Under the pieces are notes generated by a model. That model ran no database searches. It saw only the letters and a list, made by a program, of their open reading frames with translations, and had not been told where the DNA came from. Position numbers and translations under genes: made by a program. From Cognatishimia sp. SS12 (GTDB taxonomy: Bacteria; Pseudomonadota; Alphaproteobacteria; Rhodobacterales; Rhodobacteraceae), in the NCBI RefSeq assembly GCF_028369055.1, contig NZ_JAQNCZ010000001.1, positions 496,001 through 560,000 of the forward strand: a stretch of 64,000 nucleotides of DNA, read 5' to 3'. How positions within the stretch are numbered: the first letter of the stretch is position 1; each line of letters begins with the position of its first letter. Shown in pieces: positions 17,920-27,042 of the stretch.

Positions 17920-18618
17920 TCACGCGGTCAGCTGATTGTGTTTGCGCGCCATGAGGGATTTCGCGGTTTCCACCGCCACGGCCGCATCGCGACAATAGGC
18001 GTCGGCGCCAATCGCCTTGCCGAATTCTTCGTTCAGCGGCGCGCCGCCCACCAGCACGATGTAATCATCGCGCAGCCCCTGTTCTTTCATCGTGTCGATG
18101 ACGATTTTCATATAGGGCATGGTGGTCGTCAGCAGGGCAGACATGCCAATAATGTCAGCTTCAAATTCCTTGGCCGCGTCCAGATAGCTTTCCACCGGGT
18201 TGTTGATGCCGATGTTTTTGACTTCAAAACCAGCGCCTTCCATCATCATGGTTACCAAGTTCTGGCCAATGTCGTGAATGTCGCCTTTGACGGTGCCAAT
18301 CACCATACGGCCCGCGCGTGGCGCGCCGGTTTCCACCAGCAAGGGCTTGAGAATGGCCATGCCACCCTTCATCGCGCCAGCAGCCATCAGAACTTCGGGG
18401 ACAAACAGGATACCGTCACGGAAATCATTGCCCACGATGGTCATGCCGCCCACCAGCGCCTCGGTCAGCACCTTGTATGGGGCCCAGCCGCGATCAAGCA
18501 GGATCTGCACGCCTTCTTCCAGCTCATCCTTGAGCCCGTCGTAAAGATCGTCATACATCTGCTCGACCAGCTCTTCGTCGTTGAGTTCGGAGAGGATGAG
18601 GTCTTCTTCGTCTGACAT
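17920..18618 (-). CDS. Corrinoid-binding protein, B12 module of a split methionine synthase
   Basis: A 232-residue two-domain protein: a helical cap (about residues 10-95) and a Rossmann B12 domain with the base-off signature GDIHDIGQNLVTMMMEGAGF (His is the lower cobalt ligand) plus the later SALLTTTM and VGGAPLNEEF segments. This is the size and layout of MtbC/MetH cobalamin modules. The first 36 residues are remarkably acidic (16 Asp/Glu, one Lys). A strong AAGGAAG ribosome site precedes the ATG. Together with the homocysteine module (19884-20903) and the folate module (57117-58193) it likely makes methionine; no reactivation domain is attached. Confidence 0.9.
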   Translation of the reverse strand: MSDEEDLILSELNDEELVEQMYDDLYDGLKDELEEGVQILLDRGWAPYKVLTEALVGGMTIVGNDFRDGILFVPEVLMAAGAMKGGMAILKPLLVETGAPRAGRMVIGTVKGDIHDIGQNLVTMMMEGAGFEVKNIGINNPVESYLDAAKEFEADIIGMSALLTTTMPYMKIVIDTMKEQGLRDDYIVLVGGAPLNEEFGKAIGADAYCRDAAVAVETAKSLMARKHNQLTA

Positions 18619-18754
18619 TGGTCTTCCTTTGTGGGCCGCTGCACGGCAGGGCCATAATGGGCGTCGCGCTGCGATGCAGCGCCGGTTAAGCCCCTTATAA
18701 GGTGGAAAGATTCATAATTCTTGCCAAAAATATTCATTTTAATCATGTGGTGAA

Positions 18755-18783
18755 TTGTATTTGTTCTCTTTTTGTTCTAATTT
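18755..18783 (+). promoter_or_regulatory. LexA (SOS) box embedded in the promoter of the radical SAM gene
   Basis: GTTC-TCTTTTT-GTTC (18763-18777) is the GTTC-N7-GTTC direct repeat known as the alphaproteobacterial LexA box. It fills the 17-bp spacer of a plausible promoter: -35 TTGTAT (18755-18760) and -10 TAATTT (18778-18783). With transcription starting about 7 nt later, the message would begin at or next to the ATG at 18790, that is, leaderless. The box is direct observation; promoter elements are weak matches and are inferred. Confidence 0.75.
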
Positions 18784-18789
18784 TTTGCC

Positions 18790-19878
18790 ATGTCCGATGA
18801 TCTGCCTCTGCCCATTTCCGATGACCGTCGCCGCGCGCGTGGCGCGATCAGCAATACCTCGGGCCGCTACGAAGGCGCGGTGCGGGTTGAAACCCATGAC
18901 GGCTGGGATATGGCCGAAGAGCGCGCCTTGTTTCGCACCGAGGTGCGCGAGGAGCTGGCGCGCAGTATCATCACCCGCAACAGCTCCCCCGATATTTCCT
19001 TTGACCGTTCGATCAACCCTTATCGCGGTTGCGAACATGGCTGCATCTATTGTTTTGCGCGTCCCACCCATGCCTATCTGGGCTATTCGCCAGGGCTGGA
19101 TTTTGAAACCAAGCTGATCGCGCGGCCCAATGCCGCCGCGCTGCTGGACAAAAGCCTGCGCAAACACGGCTATGCGGTGGCACCGATTGCGATTGGGACC
19201 AATACGGATCCCTACCAGCCTATTGAAAAGACATATAAAATCATGCGCGATGTGCTGAAAGTGCTCCAGGCCTTTCGCCATCCGGTCACTATCATCACCA
19301 AGGGCACGCTGATTGAACGGGATATTGATATTCTCAGCGATATGGCGCGCGATGGGCTGGTGCAGGTCGGGGTCTCTGTCACTTCGCTGGATCTGCGCAC
19401 GTCGCGATTGATGGAGCCGCGCGCCCCCAGCCCGGCGCGACGTCTGGCGCTGATCGAGCGGCTGAGCGCCGCTGGCATTCCGGTACGGCTTATGCTGGCC
19501 CCTGTTGTCCCTGCCGTTACCGACCATGAGGTGGAGCGGATATTGGGTGCCGGGGCCAATGCGGGCGCGCGGGCTGCCAGCTATATCGTGTTGCGCCTGC
19601 CGCTTGAGGTGTCAGAGCTGTTTCAGGAATGGCTGGGCGCGCATTTTCCGGATCGCAAAGCCAAGGCGATGGCGCAGATCAGCGATATGCATGGCGGCAA
19701 ACCCTACGATCCCGAATGGGGCAAGCGCATGCGCGGCGAGGGGCAGTATGCCCAGCTGCTGGCGCATCGCGTAAAGCTGGCGATGCGGCGGCTCGGGCTC
19801 AGCAGCAAGCTGCCCGCCCTGCGCGATGACCTTTTTGCCGTGCCCTTTGAAGAGGGCGACCAGCTGAGCCTGTTTTGA
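18790..19878 (+). CDS. PA0069-family radical SAM protein (SplB-like), probable DNA-repair function
   Basis: A 362-residue radical SAM enzyme with the cluster motif CEHGCIYC (C-x3-C-x2-C, about residues 81-88) after SFDRSINPYRG, and the partial TIM-barrel motifs of the spore-photoproduct-lyase-like PA0069 family (IGTNTDPYQPIE, TIITKGTLIERD, RLMLAPVVPAVTD). No Shine-Dalgarno is visible before the ATG, consistent with a leaderless message. The LexA box immediately upstream implies SOS induction and supports a role in DNA damage repair or tolerance, though the substrate of the family is not established. Confidence 0.9.
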   Translation: MSDDLPLPISDDRRRARGAISNTSGRYEGAVRVETHDGWDMAEERALFRTEVREELARSIITRNSSPDISFDRSINPYRGCEHGCIYCFARPTHAYLGYSPGLDFETKLIARPNAAALLDKSLRKHGYAVAPIAIGTNTDPYQPIEKTYKIMRDVLKVLQAFRHPVTIITKGTLIERDIDILSDMARDGLVQVGVSVTSLDLRTSRLMEPRAPSPARRLALIERLSAAGIPVRLMLAPVVPAVTDHEVERILGAGANAGARAASYIVLRLPLEVSELFQEWLGAHFPDRKAKAMAQISDMHGGKPYDPEWGKRMRGEGQYAQLLAHRVKLAMRRLGLSSKLPALRDDLFAVPFEEGDQLSLF

Positions 19879-19883
19879 CGCGG

Positions 19884-20903
19884 TCAGCCGCGGCGGCGGC
19901 GACGGTTGCGGCGCGGCGCAGCCCCATCATCACTGGCTTCGGTGCCATCTTTGCTAGAGGAGAACGCCCCAAGCGCAGCGGCAATGGTTTCCAGGCTTGG
20001 CCGCTCTTGGCGCGGGCGAGTTTCCAGCGCCTCGCGCATGGCGACCAGATGTTCCGGCATGGTGCCGCAACAGCCGCCAATGATCGTCGCCCCGGCGTCC
20101 CGCGCCAGCACAGCGTAATCTGCCATCAGCTCTGGCGTGCCATCATAATGGATATGCCCGTCAACATATTTTGGAATACCCGCATTGCCCTTGGAAATCA
20201 CCGGGCGCTCCGTGCCCTGCGCGCTAAAGCCCAGCACGGTGCGCAAGAGGTCCGAGGCCCCGGTTCCGCAGTTTGCGCCAAAGCCGATCGGCGGGTTGGG
20301 AAGCTCTTCAACCAGTTTCACCATATCCGCTGACGTCACGCCCATCATGGTGCGCCCGGCGGTGTCAAAGCTCATGGTACCGCACCAATCCATGCCCGCA
20401 AGGGCAAAGCCTTCGGCCGCCGCGCGGAATTCTTCTGGCGCTGAAATGGTTTCGAGCCACAGCACATCCGCGCCGCCTTCTTTCAGACCCTCGGCCTGTT
20501 CATGAAACATTTCGACCGCATCGGCATGGCTTAGCGTGCCCACAGGCTCCATGATATCCCCGGTCGGCCCAACCGAGCCTGCGACGATCACCGTGCGGCC
20601 GGCGGCATCGGCGACCTCGCGGCCAATCTCGGCAGAAATGCGCGACAGCTCGCGGGCGCGGTGGCCCGCGTTGTGCAATTTCAAACGCGAGGCATTGCCG
20701 CCAAAGGAGTTGGTCAGAAACAGATCGCTGCCGCTGTCGACGGCGAATTTATAGAGTTTCTTGATCCGGTCCGGATGCTCTTCGTTCCACAGCTCGGGCG
20801 CATCGCCCGAGGTCAGGCCCATGTTGAACAGGTTGGTGCCGGTTGCGCCATCCGCCAGAAGCCAATCGCGGGTTTCAAGCAGGCGGGAAAGGGCATTGGT
20901 CAT
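19884..20903 (-). CDS. bmt: Homocysteine S-methyltransferase module (BHMT/MetH N-terminal type)
   Basis: A 339-residue protein like the N-terminal barrel of MetH. It has LLADGATGTNLF, the homocysteine/zinc site GANCGTG, and the paired cysteines in IIGGCCGTMPEH, giving a Cys3 zinc site. It would transfer a methyl group from methylcob(III)alamin on the separate corrinoid protein to homocysteine. Often labelled betaine-homocysteine methyltransferase, but the split-MetH context argues for methionine synthase. The last ten residues are PRRNRRRRRG after an Asp-rich linker (ASDDGAA), resembling the tail of the folate module at 57117. A good AAGGA precedes the start. Confidence 0.88.
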   Translation of the reverse strand: MTNALSRLLETRDWLLADGATGTNLFNMGLTSGDAPELWNEEHPDRIKKLYKFAVDSGSDLFLTNSFGGNASRLKLHNAGHRARELSRISAEIGREVADAAGRTVIVAGSVGPTGDIMEPVGTLSHADAVEMFHEQAEGLKEGGADVLWLETISAPEEFRAAAEGFALAGMDWCGTMSFDTAGRTMMGVTSADMVKLVEELPNPPIGFGANCGTGASDLLRTVLGFSAQGTERPVISKGNAGIPKYVDGHIHYDGTPELMADYAVLARDAGATIIGGCCGTMPEHLVAMREALETRPRQERPSLETIAAALGAFSSSKDGTEASDDGAAPRRNRRRRRG

Positions 20904-20988
20904 CGGTGATTCCTTCGGGCAAAGTCAGCGCGCGCCCCGGATGTGCCATGGGCGCGCACAAGGTTCAAATTCAAACCATTCAATATGA

Positions 20989-22866
20989 TTATGAGTTGTG
21001 GGTCGGCTCCGCCTCTGGAGCTGCGATGCGGGCGGGCGCGGTGAGGGGCGTGGCGCGTCGCACCGAACGGATCAGGTCCATCGCGGCCAGCGTCAACTGC
21101 CCCCAGCCCGGCGCTGCCATATAGAGCGGTTGCCAGTGCGGATTAAAACTGGCTTTGAACTGGCGCAGCCCTTTGCCACCGGATTTGCGGCAGACAAGTC
21201 CGCGCAGCGCGGTCTCAAGTGGGCCGTGGCCTTCGGGCGGCGGCGGGGCCGCCGCAAGCGACAGCCGCGGCACGCCCGCGTCTTTGGCCGCCAGAATGGC
21301 GCTGTTGACCAGCAGATGCATCGCGCCATCTGGCGCTCCGGGGCGCAGGCGCATCAGATCAAGGCACCATTCATGCGCCGTGGCATGAAAGGTGACAAAG
21401 CCCAGCAGCGCGCCCTGATGATACGCCAGAAAGACCGACTGATGGGTGATATACCCCGGTTCAAACTGCCCCATGGAAAGACCCCGAGCGCCGCCGTTTG
21501 CCGCCTCCCAAGCCGATGAAATTTCGGCCATTTCTGCAAAGGGCAGGATCGGCGGATTGCTGCGGATTTCAATGCCGGATTTTTCCGCGTTGCGCAGTTT
21601 GCGCCGCAGCTGCCGATAGGGCGCGCCTTGCATGCTGTGTGTGTCCGGGCGCACCAGCGCTTCGTCCGCGACATGCAGCACGGACCAGCCGGTCTGCCGC
21701 GCCCGCAGCGCGTGGCGCGCGGTGATCTTGTATTTGCAGACAATCCGGTTCTGTGCCCGCGCCAGGGTTTTTAAGGGCGAGGCCAGATCAGCCGAATGCC
21801 CAAGCACCGGATCAAAGATCGAGGTCAGCGTTTGGCCGGTGCGCACCACGCTGCAGGTGCCGTTGCCGGTTGTCAGGATCAGCCCGCCGTTTTGCCGCAC
21901 GATGCCAAGCTCGGCCCGCGCGGTGCCATGGCGCAAGGCTTCGTCCAGACAGGAGGGTTGTGCGTCATCGGGCAGCAAGCTTTCCGACAGCGGGCGCAGC
22001 AGCGCCAACCCGCCCAGAACAGCGGGCAGCGCATAATAAATCAAGCGAAAGGCCAGAATGGCCGCCATCAGCTCTGTTTCCGGCACAAATGGCAGAAGCG
22101 CCAGCAGAGTCAGCTCAAAGGGGCCAACGCCGCCGGGGGTGCCAGACAGGATCGCCGCCCCAAGGGCAATCAGGTAGACCGGGAAGATCTGCGCCAAGCT
22201 CAGATCGATGCTGGCGGGCAGCAGGAGCCAAAGCGCCGTCGCCGCGGCCAGTGTATCAATCAAGCACAGCCCCAGCATTGCGCCCAATGCGGGCAGGGTG
22301 GGCAGCTCAACCTCGCGGCCTGAGCGCCGCAATACCGGGTTGAAAAACGCGAGCCCCAGCATCAGCGCCGCAATAGCAAGGACAGAACAGGGAATGGAGG
22401 CATGCACATTTGCGGTCGGCAATATGAGCACCGCAGCCGAGGTGATCACAGCCCAAGACCCAAGAAAGCAAAGCGTGACAAAAGCGGTGATCTTTGCCGC
22501 CCGTACCAGCCCAAGCCCCGACAGCAGTCGCCAGCGGATAAACGCGCCGACAATGGCCCCAGCGCCGAGCGTTTGCCCCACGGCAATAGCGCTGGCCCCG
22601 CTGAGGGTGGCGCGCCGCACGCAGATGCCCGTGCGGAAATGTCGATGCGCAATCACATCATAGCGGGCCACGGCCCAGAAACTCAGCGCTGTGGCCAGAC
22701 CCGCACCGGCCCAATGCCAAGCGGTAACAGAAAGAACGCTCTGCCAAAGCTGCGCGAAATCAATATGGCTGATCTGCTGAAACACCGCCCAGCAGCACAG
22801 CGCCCCAATGGCCAACGGCACCACATGCCGCAAAACGGTGGAAAAACGACGAATGACCTGCCCCAA
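20989..22866 (-). CDS. MprF-like phosphatidylglycerol aminoacyltransferase/flippase family protein
   Basis: A 625-residue protein with an N-terminal block of about eight membrane segments (flippase-like, UPF0104 type, with SGTPGGVGPFELTLLALLP) and a C-terminal cytoplasmic DUF2156 GNAT-like domain (from about residue 320: RKLRNAEKSGIEIR, FEPGYITHQSVFLAYHQGALLGFVTFH, LDLMRLRPGAPDGAMHLLV). MprF adds lysine or alanine to phosphatidylglycerol and flips it, lowering cationic peptide binding. This protein is shorter than typical MprF (about 840), with fewer membrane segments. The start appears to be TTG at 22866 behind GAGGTGAAGG. Confidence 0.8.
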   Translation of the reverse strand: MGQVIRRFSTVLRHVVPLAIGALCCWAVFQQISHIDFAQLWQSVLSVTAWHWAGAGLATALSFWAVARYDVIAHRHFRTGICVRRATLSGASAIAVGQTLGAGAIVGAFIRWRLLSGLGLVRAAKITAFVTLCFLGSWAVITSAAVLILPTANVHASIPCSVLAIAALMLGLAFFNPVLRRSGREVELPTLPALGAMLGLCLIDTLAAATALWLLLPASIDLSLAQIFPVYLIALGAAILSGTPGGVGPFELTLLALLPFVPETELMAAILAFRLIYYALPAVLGGLALLRPLSESLLPDDAQPSCLDEALRHGTARAELGIVRQNGGLILTTGNGTCSVVRTGQTLTSIFDPVLGHSADLASPLKTLARAQNRIVCKYKITARHALRARQTGWSVLHVADEALVRPDTHSMQGAPYRQLRRKLRNAEKSGIEIRSNPPILPFAEMAEISSAWEAANGGARGLSMGQFEPGYITHQSVFLAYHQGALLGFVTFHATAHEWCLDLMRLRPGAPDGAMHLLVNSAILAAKDAGVPRLSLAAAPPPPEGHGPLETALRGLVCRKSGGKGLRQFKASFNPHWQPLYMAAPGWGQLTLAAMDLIRSVRRATPLTAPARIAAPEAEPTHNS

Positions 22867-22949
22867 GCCTTCACCTCATGCTTTTGTTTTTGCTCGATCC
22901 GTCGCCGTTCTGGCGCAGATCGTTACCAAAAGCTTATCATTTCAGGGTT

Positions 22950-22991
22950 AAAAAAATGCCAAAACAGCCAGCGCTTTCGGCTGGCTGTTTT
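22950..22991 (-). terminator. Rho-independent terminator after the zeta-subunit gene
   Basis: A perfect 12-bp stem AAAACAGCCAGC (22961-22972) / GCTGGCTGTTTT (22980-22991) with a 7-nt loop. On the minus strand it is followed by a run of seven T (complement of 22950-22956). It insulates the DUF1476 gene from the MprF-like gene downstream. Confidence 0.9.
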
Positions 22992-23013
22992 GCAGGTGTT
23001 TCCAATGGCCTAC

Positions 23014-23328
23014 TTAGGCTTCGCCCGTCAGCTGCTGCTTCGCGAGGATCACACATTCGCGGCGTTTTGCGCGGATAACATCGCTGGGGGTATTGCCCTG
23101 CATGTCTGCGGTCACTTTGCGAATGACGTCCTCATCGCCGGCCTCTTCGAAATCCGAATTGATAACCGTTTTGACGTAATCGACCGCTTCCTGGCCGCTC
23201 AGGCCCAGCTCTGCAGCGGCCCATTCCCCCAAAAGCTTATTGGCGCGCACTTCGGCTTTGAAGCGCATTTCTTCATCATGCGCGAATTTGGCTTCGAATG
23301 CCTTTTCACGATCGTCAAATGTCGTCAT
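23014..23328 (-). CDS. F1-ATPase inhibitor subunit zeta (DUF1476)
   Basis: A 104-residue, highly charged helical protein of the DUF1476 family (FDDREKAFEAKFAHDEEMRFKAEVRANKLLGEWAA). In Paracoccus denitrificans the orthologue is the zeta subunit, whose N-terminal helix inhibits ATP hydrolysis by F1. It acts in the cytoplasm at F1. The gene is divergent from purC and has its own terminator. Confidence 0.9.
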   Translation of the reverse strand: MTTFDDREKAFEAKFAHDEEMRFKAEVRANKLLGEWAAAELGLSGQEAVDYVKTVINSDFEEAGDEDVIRKVTADMQGNTPSDVIRAKRRECVILAKQQLTGEA

Positions 23329-23486
23329 CTGGGGTTCCTTCCGCGATTAAGCCTTGTCTCTTATGATATGCCCACACTGGCAGCATGTCGCAAGGGGTTT
23401 GCAGAGCTTGCGACAAACTCGCCCATGGATTAAAGAGCGCCCATGAAGCGGAGAGTCGGTCTCCGTCCACAGCGAAAGAGTCCCTC

Positions 23487-24248
23487 ATGGCCCGCGGCAA
23501 GAAAATCTATGAAGGCAAGGCAAAGGATCTGTTCGAAGGACCAGAGCCCGGAACCATCATTCAATACTTCAAAGATGATGCCACCGCATTCAACGCGGAA
23601 AAGCGTGATGTGATTGACGGCAAAGGCGTGCTCAACAACCGCCTGAGCGAATATTTCATGGTGGGCCTGGGCCAAATTGGCGTGCCAACCCACTTTCTCA
23701 AGCGCCTGAATATGCGTGAGCAATTGGTGCGCGCCTGTGAAATTATCCCGCTTGAAGTGATTGTGCGCAACTATGCGGCCGGCTCGCTCGCGAAACGTCT
23801 GGGCCTGGAAGAGGGCACACAGCTGCCGCGCCCGATTGTGGAATATAGCTACAAGGATGACTCGCTGGGTGATCCGCTGGTGACAGAAGAATATATCGCC
23901 GCCTTTGGCTGGGCCAGCCAGCAAGACATGGATGACATCCTGAGCATCGCGCTTCGGGTCAATGATTTCCTGGCCGGGGTGATGTATGGCGTTGGCATCA
24001 AGCTGATTGATTTCAAGATCGAGATTGGCCGTGTCTATGAAGGTGATTTCCAGCGTCTGGTTGTGGCCGATGAGATCAGCCCGGACAGCTGCCGCCTGTG
24101 GGATATCGAAAGCGGCCAGAAGCTGGACAAAGACGTGTTCCGCCGGGATCTGGGCAATCTGACTGATGCCTATTCCGAAGTGGCCCGCCGTTTGGGGGTG
24201 CTGCCCAAAAACGCCACCCCGATGCAGAAGCCAACCCTGATCAACTGA
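23487..24248 (+). CDS. purC: Phosphoribosylaminoimidazole-succinocarboxamide synthase
   Basis: A 253-residue SAICAR synthetase joining CAIR and aspartate with ATP in purine synthesis. Signatures include [11 protein letters not shown] at the N-terminus, the PurC pattern [19 protein letters not shown], and [24 protein letters not shown]. The ATG at 23487 gives the standard N-terminus [13 protein letters not shown]; upstream in-frame sequence is not conserved. It leads the purC-purS-purQ cluster. Confidence 0.97.
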   Translation: MARGKKIYEGKAKDLFEGPEPGTIIQYFKDDATAFNAEKRDVIDGKGVLNNRLSEYFMVGLGQIGVPTHFLKRLNMREQLVRACEIIPLEVIVRNYAAGSLAKRLGLEEGTQLPRPIVEYSYKDDSLGDPLVTEEYIAAFGWASQQDMDDILSIALRVNDFLAGVMYGVGIKLIDFKIEIGRVYEGDFQRLVVADEISPDSCRLWDIESGQKLDKDVFRRDLGNLTDAYSEVARRLGVLPKNATPMQKPTLIN

Positions 24249-24339
24249 GCCCAGACTGCGCTGCGCGCGGGGCTTTTGAGTATTTATGAAAAGATGAAGC
24301 CGATCTGGGTTTTGTCGCAATGAGCTGGAGATTTTCGAC

Positions 24340-24570
24340 ATGAAAGCACGTGTCTATGTGATGCTGAAGAACGGCGTTCTGGACCCGCAGGGAGAAGCGG
24401 TGCGTCACGCGCTGGGATCGCTGGGGTTTGACGGCGTGGAAGGCGTGCGCCAGGGCAAAGTGATTGAGCTGGACCTGGCTGCGGGCACCACAGAGGCGAC
24501 CGTGACCGAAATGTGTGAAAAGCTGCTCGCCAATACTGTGATCGAAAGCTACCGCGTGGAGCTGGTGTAA
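24340..24570 (+). CDS. purS: Phosphoribosylformylglycinamidine synthase subunit PurS
   Basis: A 76-residue PurS, the small bridging subunit that joins PurL and PurQ. The pattern [21 protein letters not shown] with [17 protein letters not shown] is typical. GGAG lies upstream. Its TAA overlaps the purQ ATG (TAATG at 24568-24572), so the two are translationally coupled. Confidence 0.96.
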   Translation: MKARVYVMLKNGVLDPQGEAVRHALGSLGFDGVEGVRQGKVIELDLAAGTTEATVTEMCEKLLANTVIESYRVELV

Positions 24571-25238
24571 TGAAGGCGGCGGTTGTTGTCTTTCCCGGAT
24601 CAAACTGCGACCGCGACCTTGCGGTGGCCTTTGAACGTGCCGGGGCCGATGTCACCATGGTCTGGCACAAGGAAACCGCGCTGCCAGAGGGTGTGGATAT
24701 TGTCGGCGTACCGGGCGGGTTTTCGTATGGCGATTATCTGCGCTGCGGCGCGATTGCCGCCAATTCGCCGATTTGCCGCGCTGTCGTCAAACACGCTGAG
24801 GCGGGTGGCTATGCGCTGGGGGTCTGCAATGGCTTTCAAATTCTCACAGAAACCGGCCTGCTTCCGGGCGCCCTGCGTCGCAACGCAGGGTTGAAATACA
24901 TCTGCCGCACCGTGGGGCTGAAGGTGGCGACCACCGACAGCGCCTTTACCGCAGGCTATGTCAAGGGCGACGAGATCATGATCCCGATCGCGCATCATGA
25001 TGGCAATTATTATGCGGATGACGAGGTTCTGGCGCGTTTGACTGGTGAGGACCGCGTGGCCTTTACCTATAGCGACAACCCCAATGGGTCGATTGCTGAT
25101 ATCGCTGGCGTGCTCAGCGCGAACCGCCGGGTCCTCGGCATGATGCCGCACCCTGAACGGGCGGCAGATCAAGGCCATGGCGGCACCGATGGAACGGCAA
25201 TGTTCAGCGCATTGGTCGGCCAAGTGGTAACAGCCTGA
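24570..25238 (+). CDS. purQ: Phosphoribosylformylglycinamidine synthase subunit PurQ
   Basis: A 222-residue class I glutamine amidotransferase supplying ammonia to PurL. It has [12 protein letters not shown], the nucleophile elbow GVCNGFQIL with the catalytic cysteine, and the His/Glu pair in [10 protein letters not shown]. PurL is not in this window, so the genes for the complex are split. The next gene begins within about 40 bp. Confidence 0.97.
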   Translation: MKAAVVVFPGSNCDRDLAVAFERAGADVTMVWHKETALPEGVDIVGVPGGFSYGDYLRCGAIAANSPICRAVVKHAEAGGYALGVCNGFQILTETGLLPGALRRNAGLKYICRTVGLKVATTDSAFTAGYVKGDEIMIPIAHHDGNYYADDEVLARLTGEDRVAFTYSDNPNGSIADIAGVLSANRRVLGMMPHPERAADQGHGGTDGTAMFSALVGQVVTA

Positions 25239-25275
25239 CTTGAGTGCGCCGCCGCGGCGGCGTACCCTACCTGCC

Positions 25276-27039
25276 ATGAGCGGGAAAACTGTGAAGAAAC
25301 GTAATCAGTTGCAATTGCGCACCATCAGCTGGCGGGTGCGTCTGATGTTGCTTGCGCTCTGCGTTGTGGCGGGCGCGACCATCTGGATCACCAACAGCCT
25401 GCTGACTGACCGCTTTACCCAGAATACGCGCAACCGGGCCGAGCTGCGCCTGGCGCTCTATTCGGGCAACCTGCAATCGGAATTGCGGCGCAGCTCTATT
25501 GTGCCGCAGCTCTTGGCGCGCGATCCGGAATTGATCCGGGCTTTGCGTACTGGGGATTTCAGCCTGTCCACCGCACGGCTGATTTCTTTTGAAGATGAAA
25601 TCGGGGCCGCTTCGCTGGTGCTGCTGGATACCGAAGGGCGCACCGTGGCGGCCACGGATCGCAACCGTTTGGGCGAAAACCATCGGCAGGCCCCGAGTTT
25701 TATCAATGCCATGCGCGCCAATACCACGGTGTTTACCGTCGCGCCGCGCGAGTCGGCGGGCTATCGCTTTACCTATTCGCGCCGTCTGGATGATCAGGCG
25801 CAGGCGCTTGGGGTCATTGTTGTCGAGGTTGATCTGCAGAAATTTGAGCGCGCCTGGGCGGGCATTTCAGATGCGGTGCTGGTGACGGACAGCGAAGGCA
25901 CGATTATCATGGCGACAGAGCCGCGCTGGCGCGGTTTGACCGAGGCAGAGGCGCTGGTGCGTCAGCCGCCCAAGGGGGCCATTGAACGGGCCATTCAAGC
26001 GACCTCGGAATGGACGGCATTGCCCGCCGATGCTTATTTGCAGGGCGAGGCGGTGATGCGCAAAGAGGCGCGCATTCCGTTCCGTGGCTGGCAGATGGCC
26101 AGTTTCACCACCTATGCCAATGTGCGCGAACGGGTGAATGCGGTGCTGGCGCTGGAGATTATGGGATTCGCCATCCTTCTGGCGCTGGCCTTCTATTTTC
26201 TCAGCCGAAAGAACGCCTTGCGCATGGCGCTGTTCCAGCGGGAATCGGCAAGCCTTCGCGCATTGAACCAACGCTTGCAGCGGGAAATCGCCGAGCGTGA
26301 ACGCATGCAAGCGAGCCTTGAAGTGGCTGAGCAGACGCTGGCACAAAGCTCAAAACTGGCCGCCTTGGGGGAGATGTCGGCGGCGGTGTCCCATGAGTTG
26401 AACCAGCCTCTCGCAGCGATGAAAACCTATCTGGCGGGGGCGCGTCTTTTGGTGCGACGCAACCGGTTTGAAGAGGCGCTGACATCCTTTCAGCGCATTG
26501 ATGATCTGATCGAGCGCATGGGGGCCATCACCAAGCAGCTCAAGAGCTATGCGCGTAAGGGCGGGGAGGACTTTCGCCCTGTAGAAATGGGCGATGCGCT
26601 GGCCTCGGCGGTGTCGTTGATGGAGCCGCAGCTGCGCCAGAGCCAGGTCAAGATCGCGCGTGTGATCCCCGATACGCCGGTCCGGGTGATGGGGGATCGG
26701 GTGCGGATTGAGCAGGTGATGATCAACCTGTTGCGCAATGCCCTGGACGCCACCAAAGGTGTTGATGACCCAGAGATCGAAGTGATGCTTTCTGCGGGGG
26801 AAACCGCGACATTAACGGTGCGTGACAATGGTGATGGGATCGAGAATCTCGATGATCTGTTTGAACCGTTTTACACCACCAAACAGCCGGGCGAGGGTGT
26901 GGGGCTGGGGCTTGCCATTTCCTCCGGGATCGTCAACGACCTAGGCGGACGGCTGACCGCGCGAAACGGTCAGAATGGTGGGGCTGTATTTGAAGTGCAG
27001 CTCCCTATCTTAAGTGATGAGATTGAAGCGGCGGAGTAG
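25276..27039 (+). CDS. Membrane sensor histidine kinase, DctB-like
   Basis: A 587-residue kinase (ATG 25276; a TTG at 25240 would add 12 residues). It has a membrane segment (LMLLALCVVAGATIWI), a periplasmic PDC/dCache-like sensor region with FTYSRRLDDQAQALGVIVVEVDL, and a second membrane segment (EIMGFAILLALAFYFLS). A coiled-coil linker follows, then the H-box SHELNQPLAAMKTYLAGA typical of DctB, and a HATPase domain (NLLRNALDA, DNGDGI, GVGLGLAIS). It starts 38 bp after purQ and is followed 3 bp later by its response regulator. C4-dicarboxylate sensing is inferred from family likeness only; no TRAP transporter is nearby. Confidence 0.88.
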   Translation: MSGKTVKKRNQLQLRTISWRVRLMLLALCVVAGATIWITNSLLTDRFTQNTRNRAELRLALYSGNLQSELRRSSIVPQLLARDPELIRALRTGDFSLSTARLISFEDEIGAASLVLLDTEGRTVAATDRNRLGENHRQAPSFINAMRANTTVFTVAPRESAGYRFTYSRRLDDQAQALGVIVVEVDLQKFERAWAGISDAVLVTDSEGTIIMATEPRWRGLTEAEALVRQPPKGAIERAIQATSEWTALPADAYLQGEAVMRKEARIPFRGWQMASFTTYANVRERVNAVLALEIMGFAILLALAFYFLSRKNALRMALFQRESASLRALNQRLQREIAERERMQASLEVAEQTLAQSSKLAALGEMSAAVSHELNQPLAAMKTYLAGARLLVRRNRFEEALTSFQRIDDLIERMGAITKQLKSYARKGGEDFRPVEMGDALASAVSLMEPQLRQSQVKIARVIPDTPVRVMGDRVRIEQVMINLLRNALDATKGVDDPEIEVMLSAGETATLTVRDNGDGIENLDDLFEPFYTTKQPGEGVGLGLAISSGIVNDLGGRLTARNGQNGGAVFEVQLPILSDEIEAAE

Positions 27040-27042
27040 AAG

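Noticed and set aside
18619-18754. Cobalamin or SAM riboswitch upstream of the corrinoid protein gene
   Set aside because: I looked for a B12 box and for the long multi-hairpin leader and did not see them. The same holds for the leaders of the homocysteine and folate modules.
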